Shown here: piece by piece, positions 1 through 11,093 of the stretch | Layout: each line of letters begins with the position of its first letter | Numbering within the stretch: position 1 is the stretch's first letter | From: Takakia lepidozioides | Lineage: Eukaryota; Streptophyta; Takakiopsida; Takakiales; Takakiaceae | Length of the DNA stretch: 60,000 bases | Reading direction: 5' to 3' | NCBI GenBank assembly: GCA_030704615.1 | Contig: CM060733.1 | Span: 41,046,001 to 41,106,000 of the forward strand | The notes under the pieces: model-generated | The model's database searches: none | Told to the model about the DNA's origin: nothing | What the model saw: only the letters and a program-made list of their open reading frames with translations | Made by a program: the position numbers and the translations under genes

Positions 1-56
1 TTTGAAAAAAAGAATATAATTAAGAAGACTATGAAGTCAACTTAAAGCCAATTTAT

Positions 57-162
57 TTTTATAAGTATTCGCACAAGTGCTTGTAGTGCATGGTCGTTTT
101 GATTGTTATTTTTATAAGTATTTGCACAAGTGTTTGTAGTGCATTGTCGTTTTGATTGTCTT
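57..162. repeat. 53-bp tandem duplication
   Basis: Two adjacent 53-bp units, each starting TTTTATAAGTATT and running through a CACAAGTG...TTTTGATTGT core, differ at only a few bases. The same pair is present in arm B at 38538-38643, so it predates the inverted duplication. Confidence 0.85.
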
Positions 163-462
163 TGATGATCTCGACAACGTACTGAACGGTACAAGTTTTG
201 ATTTTTGAGACATGGGAGCAGTCCCTTGACGGTCAACAAAGGGTCAATAAAAATAGAAAGAAAAGTAATACAAAAGGCACTTTCTCCCAACATTTTTTCC
301 TTTACGCGGATAGCCTTTTAAAGAATATGATAGATCTATAATTTCTTCTTGAATGATGTATTTGTTGTGCATCTCAAAATAATTCATGTTAAAAAACTGT
401 ATGTTATTTTTTAATTCCTAATAATTTTACATCCATTAAGTACATCATCCATAAATTGGAGG

Positions 463-469
463 TATAAAA
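463..469 (+). promoter_or_regulatory. TATA box of secreted-protein gene
   Basis: TATAAAA lies about 125 bp upstream of the ATG at 594, a plausible distance for a plant core promoter plus a ~95-base 5' UTR. It is conserved in arm B at 38231-38237. Confidence 0.6.
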
Positions 470-593
470 CTACAGTTGTTGTCACTCTGAGCTCTCCCAC
501 ATCTATAGTCAATTCCGAGCTGCATAGGTGCACATCGGTGTGCTTATGTACAAAAACTGGAACTGCAGCCACAACAAGTTGCAGCTACTAATT

Positions 594-1735
594 ATGGCAC
601 CAATGTTTCAAAGGATGGTTGCTTCTCTTTGCTTGGTCATGTTTCTGATGTCAATTCTATTGAGAAAGGCATCTGCTTACTGTGTGTTTAACGATGCGTC
701 CTATGCCATCACCGCCCTACAGGTGATCATGAACTATGAGTCATGAGCTTAAAACCTACATGAAAGTGCAATGAGTTACAAAGTTTGAAATGTCCTAAAT
801 AGTATACAAATAGTTGTCAATATTGTACTCCACTCCACATATGGGAAAGTCGTCAATTCTATATGTTTGGTCATGGTATTGATACTAGAATTAGGTTGAA
901 AGGCAGATGTCTACGTATGTATCATATACATATATCAACATTTTACAAGTTTATATCATGAGTTACAAGAATTCTTGAGTAAACTAGTTTTGACCGCTCT
1001 GCTTCTAGTTTTGAGATTTACCAGCAAGAAATGCTCGGAATGGCAATCAAATCTCAAAGTCTAGAATTATTTCTACTACTATAGATGTATCAATAATAAT
1101 ATTCCACTTCGGAAGAAAGATACACTACTATTGCATTTTATTGCTTCTAGATAAAATATTGTTGATATGATCTTCACATCATCTTCCCTTTGTGTCTATA
1201 GCTCCCGGTGACGTCGGATTCCTTCAAAAATATTGTACGTGCGGGCAGCTCTAGTTGTTGCAACTGGAAAGTATATGACTGTACTCTTGTATATTCGACA
1301 AACGTCAATAATCAGCATACCGATCAATGCGCAACAACCCCATTTGCCATCTTCAAGTATCAACTCGATTTGGCAGAGGTAGAAGCAGCAATAATTCTGA
1401 AAGAAATTGAGACTATCTTGAGCGATCTTAGTTCTATGTTCCCCAATAGCCATACTATAACTTGGATAACAAATTTTGCGGGCGTAATTATACCTGTTGA
1501 GTATAGTGCTCTTTCACCATCGAATGCTGCAAGTCTCATAACAAATATCATCGGTTACAAGTATATCCCGGACTTCGTTGTGAACGTTATCAATGGGGGC
1601 ATAATTGAGCATGACTTCGATGGTAACAATGTTCCAGTTTCATGTTGGGAAGGAACATGCCAAGGCCCAAATATCAATTTGGATGGAAGCACAGGCCCTC
1701 CTTCTAATATTTGCCCTAACGGCATTGACAAGTAA
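594..1735 (+). CDS. Small secreted Cys-containing protein, two exons
   Basis: Spliced model: exon 1 594-722, intron 723-1201 (GT...AG, 479 bp), exon 2 1202-1735 ending in TAA; phase 0, about 220 residues. I chose the ATG at 594 because it gives a short N-terminus followed by a strongly hydrophobic segment (residues ~8-24) and a likely signal-peptidase site after ...KASA. An in-frame ATG at 546 would only add a polar leader. The mature part begins YCVFND and has a CCNW motif, further cysteines (DC, QC, SCWEGTC, NIC) and a hydrophobic middle. The product is probably exported and disulfide-bonded. I do not recognise the family and assign no function. A TATA box lies upstream and a 3'-truncated copy is at 37.1-38.1 kb. 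The splice sites are clean and conserved between copies, which supports a real gene. Confidence 0.7.
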
Positions 1736-2950
1736 GCTACATGGAAGGACATTGATGTTTTGATAGGTTTTTAAACATGTTCTCTACGGCTGAGGATGCC
1801 AAAAAAAGCCCTAAGATTGAATGCAAGGAGATAGAAGAGCTACTCTAATAATCAAGAAAGCTCTCCAAAGTTTCGAGTTGGAAAATAACATGTAGTATAT
1901 CTAATTTTGGATTGAAATAGTGTGAGTTGGAGGGCATAGTACTTTGACTTGCAGATCATAGCTCTAATTCATGGAGTCGATTTGTACAAAATCGGGCGCA
2001 TTCAATCAATACGGAACTATAGTACTAAAAGGAAGAATGTTAGCAAAAGAAGAAGACACTTGACACTATTAGGTGTGCGATGGATTTTCTCACAATATGT
2101 ATAAATATTGTCTCTGCAAGAAATGAAGAGATTCTCCGTCATATTTTGTGTAAAAATGTTTATATGAGCATATGACGATAACGAGATGGAGAGTTAGGTT
2201 TTTTATGTGAGTATCTTTGTGTGGTTCAGGTAATTTAACCCATAAACGCCCACAAGGCCCAAAATGGGTCAAAGGTTGGGTTTAAGCAAATGTCACGGGC
2301 GCAAATGTGGGCCAAATTCTTTTTTTTTTGTGCATGCATAGCGTGTTGTTGTTGGGATCTTGCATGCAAAAACAATTGAGCAGATGCAAACCGACGGGTG
2401 AGATTTAGGATTTCTCGTGGCTAGGGTCTGGCTGGGCAGACTTTTGCCTGTTTCGTTTCCTTCTCTCTCTCACTCAGCCTCGCGCATGTCGCTTGCAGGT
2501 TTCCATTGACATTGTGATTTTCTTGCAAGTTGTCTTTGCCCTTTCATTCTCATGTAGGTTGACGTTGCGGTCGGCATGAGCCCGATGTTGTTCCTTGCTT
2601 GCATTTGTTTGTGGTGTAGTGTCTTGCTTTGCATTGTTGCGCATTCGGGCTACTTGTCTGCTTGGCTTCAATAGAGGCGGCGAGTGTTGTCAGTTAATTG
2701 CTATTATGGCTTGTTAGAGGGCTGCTTGGGACTTAGATTGAGACCAACAGGAGCCTTAGGGGTGGTAGCAGCAAGCTTTAGGGGGGGTTCTTCACAAATC
2801 GTGGGTATGTGTTCCTTCCCATCACTATTCCTTCGATCATATTCGCTGTCTGCTTTCTGAATGAGGTCCAATTGTGTTTTTTTTTGTCATGGGCTTGATA
2901 GTCTGGAGCTTCATCTTCTCACGCAACTCACTTTCAGTTTTTTGCGAGCT
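1736..2950. other. Intergenic, no supported gene
   Basis: 3' flank of the secreted-protein gene followed by AT-rich and then mixed sequence. Short open frames are not supported by composition or recognisable domains. No terminal repeats or target-site duplications were seen. Confidence 0.5.
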
Positions 2951-2951
2951 T

Positions 2952-3432
2952 TCATCCTTGATTTGCTAGTTTGCCCAATCCTGAGTGAAGGTATGGACAG
3001 TCCTTGGGTTTTAACCTCTTGTTCAGCCTTCTCGGATGCCTCCATGAAAATGTCTGGTTATCGCTCATACCCTGCTGAGCTGCAGAAATTGTCGAGCCCA
3101 AAGTCCTCTTCTTCTTCAAAGCTTTGTTAGTTTTCACTCGTACTGACAACATGTGTGGGTTGTTGCAGGATGGCTTCTTCATTCTCCAGTTTGGCCTTCT
3201 TCGCACTACCCCTGGTCATCATGTCGACATGTGGTGTCTTGTTCTTTAATCCTTTGGAATCTGACCATTTTTTATACAGGCCTTCCAGCTCACTTAGCGC
3301 CTCGAGCTCCTTGTCATTGAATTGACTTGACCCCTCAACACTCATCCTTGCTTCCCGCTCAAATGTTGTACGACTAACAACTCTTTTTTCTCCCATATAT
3401 TGGCTGATTACCTCAAAGGGCACTCCATACAA
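2952..3432 (-). pseudogene. Unrecognised charged ORF fragment
   Basis: On the minus strand a 101-residue open frame (3432-3127) is rich in Glu, Lys and Ser and looks partly helical (a KELEALSELEG stretch). An overlapping second frame (3206-2952) continues with basic residues, which would require a frameshift or an intron. No domain is recognised. It may be a remnant of a transposon protein or a chance frame; its composition is more protein-like than its surroundings, but there is no start context or splice evidence. Confidence 0.25.
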
Positions 3433-3654
3433 TTGCCCATGAGGTTCTGCCCAGTGTTGGGAGGATACATTTTTTCTGCCATTATACCTTGAGGGTAAAA
3501 CCCAGTAAGGGTATTATCATATATACCCTATCCTAGAAATTCAAAAATACCCTTACCCTACCTTTGTCAGGGGTAATTATTTTTGTTATACCTTTAATGG
3601 ATTATACCCTGGGGTTTGAAATTTCGAAGGATACTGTCATGGACATAGCCCAGA

Positions 3655-3790
3655 GGAATTTACCATGAGTAAATACTAGAAGTTACCAAGTTATCATGTT
3701 ACCAAAAGTTACCATGATTTACCATGATCTACCATGATTTATCATTAGTTACCAAGTTACCGGGAGTTTACCAAATTACCGAGAGTAACT
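3655..3790. repeat. Degenerate TTACCATGAT-type short repeat
   Basis: Repeated short words (TTACCATGA, TTACCAAGTTA, TTACCGAGAG) spaced about 10-20 bases apart in an AT-rich stretch. It could be part of a solo LTR: a TATATATA occurs at ~3920, just after. No boundaries or TSD were found. Confidence 0.4.
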
Positions 3791-3961
3791 TGAGAAACTG
3801 CTCAGGAAGCTTCATTTGGAGGAAACTTCTCCATCAAGATACCTCCTTTGGTTAAGGAAATTTCTCCATCAAGAAACCTCTATTGGGGAAGCTTCTTAGA
3901 GAACTTCCTAGTAGCCAGTATATATAGGAGGTGATTCGCGTTGAATTCGTTTGTATTCTTC

Positions 3962-4150
3962 AATCATACCAGGGACAAGAGCGGCATAGATGTAGAAGCG
4001 GGTCCAGTGCTCAAGTGATCCACAAATGAAACAGGGCACACGTTTACCTTGAACCTCATACCGTGTGCCAGTCTGAGTGTGGCCACAATGAGAGTCAGCA
4101 GGAGGAGGCTTGGCAGGTGCGGCCCTCCAGGATCCTTCTGCCCTGACAAC
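3962..4150 (-). pseudogene. Retroelement zinc-knuckle-like fragment
   Basis: The minus-strand reading contains VPCFICGSLEHWTRF followed by Tyr where a retroviral-type CCHC knuckle (C-x2-C-x4-H-x4-C) would have its last Cys. It follows a Pro/Ala-rich stretch, as in many Gag C-termini. The missing fourth ligand and the absence of neighbouring gag/pol make this a decayed fragment at best; a chance match is possible. Confidence 0.3.
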
Positions 4151-4436
4151 CTTAAGCTGAGTGTAACACAATTTTAAGTAAATTTGGACTAAAGTTTGGT
4201 CCAGAAATAAGGAGAAATATCTGAATATGTATTTTTTAAATCTTTTAAATGAATTTAAATGGATCATTTTAAATATAAATATAAATATATAAATAATTGT
4301 TTGTCTATTAATATATAATATGAGCAATAAAGAACCATCATGTATAAACTTCAGGAGAAAAAGCAGTTTTTATTTGGCTCATAAAGCAAGTTCTACTGTT
4401 CACTCGACGTTTAGTAAGAATTGAGAGATACCAACA

Positions 4437-4640
4437 GTCAGTAGCTCAGTTGGTGAAGTGCACTGAGTGCTACCCAGATGATTATGAGATCAAATCTTGC
4501 TACTGACGAGTGTGGTATGTTCCTGGGTGGTGTCCCATTCCAACGCCACATGGCGGGGTTACTGTGAAAGAGGTATACTATTAAGGGGGCCTGATTTGTG
4601 AGCTGTCGCTCCCAGGTGTTTCCATTACATTAAAAAATAA
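4437..4640 (+). mobile_element. tRNA-derived SINE (Au-like)
   Basis: GTAGCTCAGTTGGTGAAGTG at 4441-4460 is a good RNA polymerase III A box in a tRNA-like setting. A B-box-like GAGATCAAATCTTGC follows at the expected spacing (~4488-4502). A non-tRNA body and a short A-rich end (ATTAAAAAATAA, ~4630) complete a SINE of about 200 bp. No clear target-site duplication was found. Confidence 0.65.
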
Positions 4641-6030
4641 GTTAAAAAAACGGGTGTCGGGTGATAACTCGCTTCATGATCCGTGGCCTGATGGATGATT
4701 GGAGCATCAGTCATATTCGTAACCGCGACTGAGCTTACGAAGGCCATTACTATGTAACGTACAAGACAAATCAATCAAATATGTGAGCAAAACATGACAC
4801 AATGACACAATATGAAATGAAATGAAAGACAATGGGGAGACACTGATGATAAACAACCAGGTTTTATTTCAGAACCATGTCAATTTGAGTAAGTCTCGCC
4901 CGATGCGGCATGGACCAATACAAATAACGTAAACCATGTCAATGAGAGTAGCAACTTCTAGAAGGAGGGCTGAACTCCGTTAGCACAAGACGATGTCGGC
5001 CGACGTACTTATGATGAAAATATTTTAAGAAAAGTCATTTCCCAAAATCACGATATTTTGACAAGGTTGGAGGGACCATTTTCAAATCTGTATTCTTCCG
5101 TTGTTCCGAAGGTTTTCGTCAGCAGAAGATGGAAGAAGTCCCTGAAATGTTGTCTCGAAAATCGTAGATATGGTGATGACCTCACAAAAAATATCCTCCA
5201 ATATTACCCCAACCAACAATGTCTTGTGCGACCGACGTGCAGCTGTACTTCTCGAAGAATTGGTGATCTTGCAGACTTTCAGTGAATCGCGAAGATGATG
5301 AATTACTCGTATGCTCTTCAAAACATAATGTGCAAGTAACTGACCCTGGAGTAAGATGCTGAAAGTATCCAATTGGGGAGTAAGTATGCTGCTCGTATGC
5401 TTCTGGAGAGTGGCTCGGTGGCGAGTACGTTGATGGAGAGAGTGACGTTTTCTGTGAAATCTTCAAGGAAATAGTGTCGGGTGACCAGTCGAGGTTCATC
5501 TGTGACGAACTGTGGTGCTTCTGACGATTTACTGTAAAGCACTCATAAACTGATCACCAACTAAATAATCTCCAACTGACTAACCACCAACTAATTGATT
5601 GGAGCTGTCACAAGCAATGTCAAAAAATCTATTTACTGTTAGGTGTTTGATGCTATTGTTGTTCATGTAGCTGAATTGTATAGTGGTCGTTTTGCTATTC
5701 CCATGCGAACAATATCGGGTCACCAGAAACTGTCATATTCAGACTCTCGTATCAGCCACGGCCCACCATCATTGACCAATATAAAACCATCAGCTGCATG
5801 TCAGCTGAGAACTAGATCTTCGATTCATTGTGTGCGACTCCAGAGAAACACCCTAGCCCACAAGTAGTTGGCCAGCAGCTTGAGATATTTCTCCGGGCTG
5901 TGATTGAATGAACTGGAGATTCATTCTTAGCTCATGGTTTCATGTAGGTGGTGCCTGATTCCGATTTCGGAATATGGCAGTCTCAGTGGACTTGATGTTG
6001 TTGGAATGGGAATAGCAAAAAGACTCCAAA
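4641..6030. other. Intergenic, no supported gene
   Basis: Mixed-composition sequence. Both strands have open frames of up to ~105 codons around 5058-5542 and 5643-5867, but they overlap each other antisense and show no recognisable domain. I see no gene here. Confidence 0.4.
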
Positions 6031-7009
6031 AATCGGAAATCCAAATATATATATATATATTTGACGTTGCGACACCTCGGCGTCGCAAAAGCGTCACTAA
6101 GGGTGCCCCAACGCCTCTGCGACGCTAGGGCGTCACAACAACATCACCACAGTGGGAGTTTGTTTTTTTTTTTTTTTTTTGGGCTTTGCCGCCCTCAACT
6201 TCACAAAAGCGTCGTTGGGGGCGCCCCGCGTTGGGACGCCCAACGTTGCGACGTCAGGGGGTCGCAACGGCGTCGCCACAGAGGGTCGCAATGGTGTTGT
6301 GGTCAGCTTACATACACACAATGACGTCGCTTGGGGCGCCTGGCGGTGGGGGGTACAACAACGGCGACGATGCTGGGGCTGGGGCTAGGCACTAAGGTTG
6401 TGGAGGTTGCAACTCCCCGGCGTCACAAGAGAGACCCTTTAGAAAGAACTTGAAAGAAATCTTTATATGTATATATATATATAGATTGCTTTTGTGATAC
6501 ATAGATGTAACGTAGGTGTGTTGGTTAGTTTGTAGTGTCTTAGAAATGTTATAACGTGGAGGTCTTAGGTTCAAGTATATATTGCATGATATATGTAGAA
6601 CGATGAACATATCGCCATTAGACAGAATTGGAGCCAATGGTCAACAAATTTTTGAAATTCAAATTTTCCCGCCTAAATTCAAATGTACCCCCTTAAATTG
6701 TGACGTCCGGCCGTCACACTTTGCGACCCCTGGACGGTGCTAATTCTGCATTGCAGAGTTTTTTTTTTTTAATTTTTTTTTTCGACACCCGGGCATCGCA
6801 AATCGCGGTTTCGCATATTTGCGACTCCCATTGGTCGCATATTTGCGACATTTTTTTTGGCGACGGGCTTGCGACGCCCAGGCGTCGTAAATTTTGTTTT
6901 TTTCCCCGCCCGAAAAGGGTTGTTTTACGACGCCGCAGTGTGGCTGCAGCGTGGCCGCGGCGTCGAAACCCCCCCCCCCCCCCCCCCTTTTTTTTTTTCC
7001 TGTAATGCC
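6031..7009 (-). mobile_element. CACTA-type element, copy 1 (truncated)
   Basis: Reverse-complement relative of the element at 58686-59850. The CATTACAGG end (here CCTGTAATG at 7001-7009) borders gag sequence exactly as in the 58-kb copy; the opposite CACTACAGTAAATGG end is missing, with homology stopping near 6031 by a (TA)n tract. The body carries many GCGACGCC/GGCGTCGC palindromes, like the subterminal repeats of CACTA/EnSpm elements, and a G/C homopolymer next to a poly-T run. It encodes no transposase, so it is non-autonomous. A tRNA-like B box (GGTTCAAGT, ~6570) suggests an embedded SINE fragment. Confidence 0.7.
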
Positions 7010-7626
7010 CCTTGTTGCCTTGAGCACATTGGGGAGTTGGTTGTTGTTGGCTAAGAACTCCACTTCGTTGTGTCTCCTTGTCAAATCCCACCATAACCAT
7101 CCGCTCCTCCACCATATTGAGTTCTATCCGCTTTGTCAGCAAAAACACATTTGCTAAGGTGGGTTGGGCTACTTGTAGGAGAGTTGTATCTCGCACCCTT
7201 CTCCTCAGCTCCTTGTCCAGGATCCCATACCAGAACTGGACTACCTGAGCTTCTGTAACCCCTTGTGTTACGTCTATCAAGCGCCTCATGCGAGTGTAAG
7301 CCTCCCTCAAACTCTCAGTAGGCCTTCGTTGGAACTCTTGCAAGTTCCGTAACTTCTCTGTCATTATCCCTAGGTAGTTTCTCCTCAACTCCTCGAAGAA
7401 CTCCACAACTGGGTTAAATGCAGATACGGGTGCTAGTGCTGCAGCAGGAGCTTGATGGATTTCCCAGCTCCTGTACCACTTGTCTCACTACTAGTGCTTG
7501 TAGTTGGAGATGTTTGTGTAACTGCTGGTGTCGCCGCTACCCTTGTGTCTCTAGTGATGGAAACATAGTTAGATGACCAATACTCTCGCCACTCCTCAAT
7601 CTCCACCGCATGTCCCCGCCTAAATT
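7010..7626 (-). pseudogene. Ty3/gypsy gag (capsid) fragment
   Basis: The minus strand encodes a retrotransposon Gag capsid segment with the conserved features of the gag-like family: LRNLQEFQRRP, a QVVQFWYGILD helix and an ...RRVRDTTL segment. It is nearly identical to 58067-58683 (+). Upstream similarity ends at ~7626 with no start codon, and downstream the CACTA element interrupts the frame, so this is a relic. The first part is in a different frame from the second, the same break as in the 58-kb copy. Confidence 0.8.
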
Positions 7627-9099
7627 CAGTAATAAATCTTCGACTTTACACTGGCTGGCAGTAATAATAATCGCCTCATTGAACATAAAAATGCATGTGG
7701 CCCGAAGTGGTCTAAAAAACAGGATTTTATGCTTGTTTTATGGATCCAAAAATGAGGGCATAGCCGGACGAAGCAGTTTTTAGGAGAATCGGCATTGGCT
7801 AAAATAGTGAGAGAGATAGCCCATGTTTTCAAGAGTATGAATTGTGGTTGAGTAGGAATGTGCGTAGGATTATTAATAGGAAATAATTCAACAAAATGGA
7901 GACAATCTCTTAAGGGATTCTTTTAATGATCAGGAAGGTTAAAATTGTTACAAATTCTCATGGTGAAAAATCAGGAAATTTGTGGAGATGATGAAGGTAC
8001 TAGGTAGGCACCTCTATCTACAGTCAATTTCTCTGGATGAAAGTTGGTGGGTTGACGGAACGCCTTTTTTGTTGAAGGGTGCAATTCGATGATCATGTCC
8101 ACTATGATCATCAACCATCAAGACAACCAAAACAGTGAACAATTGGTCTGCAAAGGATGTAGGAAAGACAGTGCACTCAGAGGCTAATTTCTTTGGTTTG
8201 GACTCCGGACATGCAACATCTGGACACATATCTCTACATGCTCCTTTCCTTTCAAAGCAATCTCATGTGAATTAATCTCGGAATTAATCTACCATGGTTC
8301 AGTACCAATGTCCCAGTATTGCAGGTAAGTAATCAAATGACTTGAAAACCATGGTGGTCAAGGCCATTCCAGTACTTTCTGAATGCACTGCCATACTTAA
8401 AACCTACTTCATTACCGGATTACCTGCCTCTGATCAAGTCTACCTACAAAAGCATCCTTATCGCAATGAGAGGCATATGGATGAGCGCATGAGGTTTAAG
8501 AATGCTAAACTAGGCAAAAGTTGTCTGCATGTTGTTCATTCTGCTCATCAACATACTTCCGAATGTTCTCATGGGGTTGCCATGGTTAAGGGTGGCTCTA
8601 TAGAGGCCTCTCCTACGTTAATGGAGGAGGTTAAAACCTTACAACAAGAGCTGCACACAACCCTATTTTAAGTAATTCCGGACTTTTGGCTTAAATCCGG
8701 ACCAAACTTAATATATAGCATAATTAAAATTAATTCAGGTATTAATAATAATATCGTGGAATATTGAGTCATTTAACTTGTGAAGTTGCACAATCCCATT
8801 CATGTAACATTGAATGGTAAGTCGAATGACGTACTTTGCATCAGAAAAATATAAAGATAAGATCGATTGAATGAAGTTATTAATAAATTGATAGATGTAT
8901 GACATAAACAGATGATTCAAGAAGATAATATACAAATGAAAAGTAAACATCCATACCATGCTTACAGTATAGTAGTACCATGAACCAATGTATTGCAAGT
9001 TTTCAATTGATGGATTAAAACGTTGAATGGAATAAGGTTGGATTTCAATGAAACATATGAATTAATATTGTGGAAGAGTGTCATGTAGATTCAGCTATA
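7627..9099. other. Intergenic; one unrecognised ORF
   Basis: AT-rich sequence. A 107-codon plus-strand frame (ATG 8351 to 8671) has paired His residues (HSAHQHTSECSHG) but no family I recognise. From 8672 to 9099 the sequence is AT-rich and non-coding. Confidence 0.35.
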
Positions 9100-10020
9100 A
9101 AGTCATTGAACCAAGCTGGAATTAGGTTTTAGGATATAGAGTTTGGCTAGGATACATTGAAACATAGTACTTGGTATGAATGGAAAAGAAAATATGGGAA
9201 AATGTACAGATGACTTGGCACCTATGAAAATTTGTTAATGAAATATCCCAACCACAGACTGTATCCAAATTTCTATGAGGAATGTGAATCAAACAGTGAA
9301 GTTTGGTTTAGGGTTTAGGGTTTTAGAAAACTGTAAATGGACAAACAATTATGGAGTTTGAGTCTTTACCCATACGTAGAACAATTCATGAAATATTATC
9401 CCCACCACTTCGACTGTACCCAAAATTGGAAGTAATAAATAAATAAGCATCAAACATTGAAATTAGGTTTTAGGGTATAGAGTTTGCGAGGGTACTAACC
9501 ATAGTACTCGGTATGAATGGAAAAGAAAATATTGGGAAGGGTACTATGACTTGTCACCTATGATTTAGGGTTTAGGGAATAAAATTTCCCAACCACAGAT
9601 TGTATCTAATCTATGAAGAATGCGCATCAAACAATGGAGTTACATTTAAGGGCTTGGGGTTTAGGGTCAGAGAACTATAAATGGACAAACAATTATGGAA
9701 TGTGAGTCTTTACGTGGAGGTCGTACAACAATTCATGAAATATTCCCTCCACTTCGACCACACCCAAAACTGGAAGCAATAAATTAAATAGGCATCAGAC
9801 ATTGAATTAGGTTTTAGGGTACGGAGTTGAGTAGTGTAGTAAACATACTACTAGGTATGAATGGACCAAAAAATCTGGGAAAGTGTACAAGTGACTTGTC
9901 ACCTAAGAAATTAGACTTGAATGAAATATCCCAAGGGCCATTCTATTATGCCCAACCTTGTAAACCTTGAAGAATGCGCATCAAACATTCGAATTAGGTT
10001 TAGGGTATATGGTTTAAGGT
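9100..10020. repeat. Diverged ~345-bp tandem repeat
   Basis: The words GAATTAGGTTTTAGG, AGTACT(T/C)GGTATGAATGGA, GACTTGTCACCTA, TCCCAACCACAGA and AATGGACAAACAATTATGGA recur in the same order. Anchors at about 9119, 9460 and 9806 give a period of ~341-346 bp, with a shortened last unit near 9990. About 2.5 copies, perhaps 80-85% alike. The TTTAGGG words inside are part of the unit and not a telomeric array. Confidence 0.75.
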
Positions 10021-11093
10021 GAGGACAATGTAAGGACTGAAGGCTTCATAAGTATTGTCTTTAGAATGTCCTAATAAGATAAACAGACCCAAGATAAATT
10101 GACCTAAGATGACACGGAATAACGGGTGGCAAAGCGAGGTTCAAGACAAAGAAAATTGAGAAGAATCTTAAGATAGTCCGAAAAGGCAGTAAAGGAAATA
10201 TAACTCTGTACTTGAAGCCAAACTTACAGAAAGCTACTGACGAGTAATGGGAGAAGATTCACAAGATTCAGAAGCAGTAAACTGCGAGAAAGCTTGTCCA
10301 TTGAAGCAACAACTTTCACAAATTGCCACGCGGTTTATACTCAGGACATTTTTTAGACCAATCATATTGAGCCCAACAATACGACCATGTGGACAGAAAA
10401 TGAAGGAGATGGGCGAATCTGTTGAGGAGAAGACACTTTGGTGCCAAACCAGAGAACCAAAAGAAATGGGTGTAATGTGAGAGAGGAACTACAAAGAGAA
10501 GGAAGCAGTGACATCAGGAAAACTAGGAACTTCGGATGATTACTCGAGGTTCCTGAAACGTTACAGAGATGAGGTCCGAAAAAAAGCTGGTGGCTGGCAA
10601 AGAAGGTAGATTAACATTTGATCACGTGAAGATAAACAATTGGAGAGTGGAGGTAAAACATTAGTTTTATTCTTGAAAACATGTCGAGGAGTGAACCTCC
10701 ACAATATGTCCTTGTCAACCTTGTTCTCCGCCCGAGGTTGCATTGTCTTCATTGTCTGACTGTTGATTGGCCTCATCCAAATTTGCTCGTGCTTTCTCCG
10801 CCTCCACCGCGGTAATTTTCTTAGAGCTATTACATGTCGTGTTTTTTTCTGGCGGGCATTGTCCAAACGACAGAGTTAATGTGAATCCACTGAGGGGGAT
10901 CATCTGGATTGAGCTCCCAAACTTTGGACCAACAATCTCTGTACCTGTCCAAATCGGAAGGGCTACCTCCTTTCTTGGGTCTCCATGTCTTCATCTTCTT
11001 CCGACAGATCATCCTCTGCAGGTGTATGGATTAGACCTGCCTTGGAGTACGGATCTGCAATATGGGTTGATAAATTTGACTTAGAGGCTGTAG
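10021..11093. other. Intergenic, no supported gene
   Basis: Open frames on both strands between 10247 and 11205 overlap antisense and show no domain. Nothing convincing seen. Confidence 0.4.

Larger units (their letters stand above)
1..1589. repeat. Arm A of a ~1.59-kb inverted duplication
   Basis: Bases 1-1589 match the reverse complement of 37111-38699. The position rule (arm B = 38700 minus arm A) holds through both exons, the intron and the TATA box, so there is no net indel. By eye I find nine substitutions in the first ~470 bases and fewer afterwards, i.e. roughly 98-99% identity. Similarity stops abruptly after 1589, in the second exon of the secreted-protein gene. The outer end coincides with the window edge, so the arm may extend upstream. 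The arms face each other across 35.5 kb. Confidence 0.93.

Noticed and set aside
2474-2671. Basic minus-strand ORF as a small protein gene
   Set aside because: No start context, homology or conserved motif; an isolated short frame.
9300-9680. Interstitial telomere repeat (TTTAGGG)
   Set aside because: Only two or three adjacent copies occur, as part of a longer 345-bp unit.
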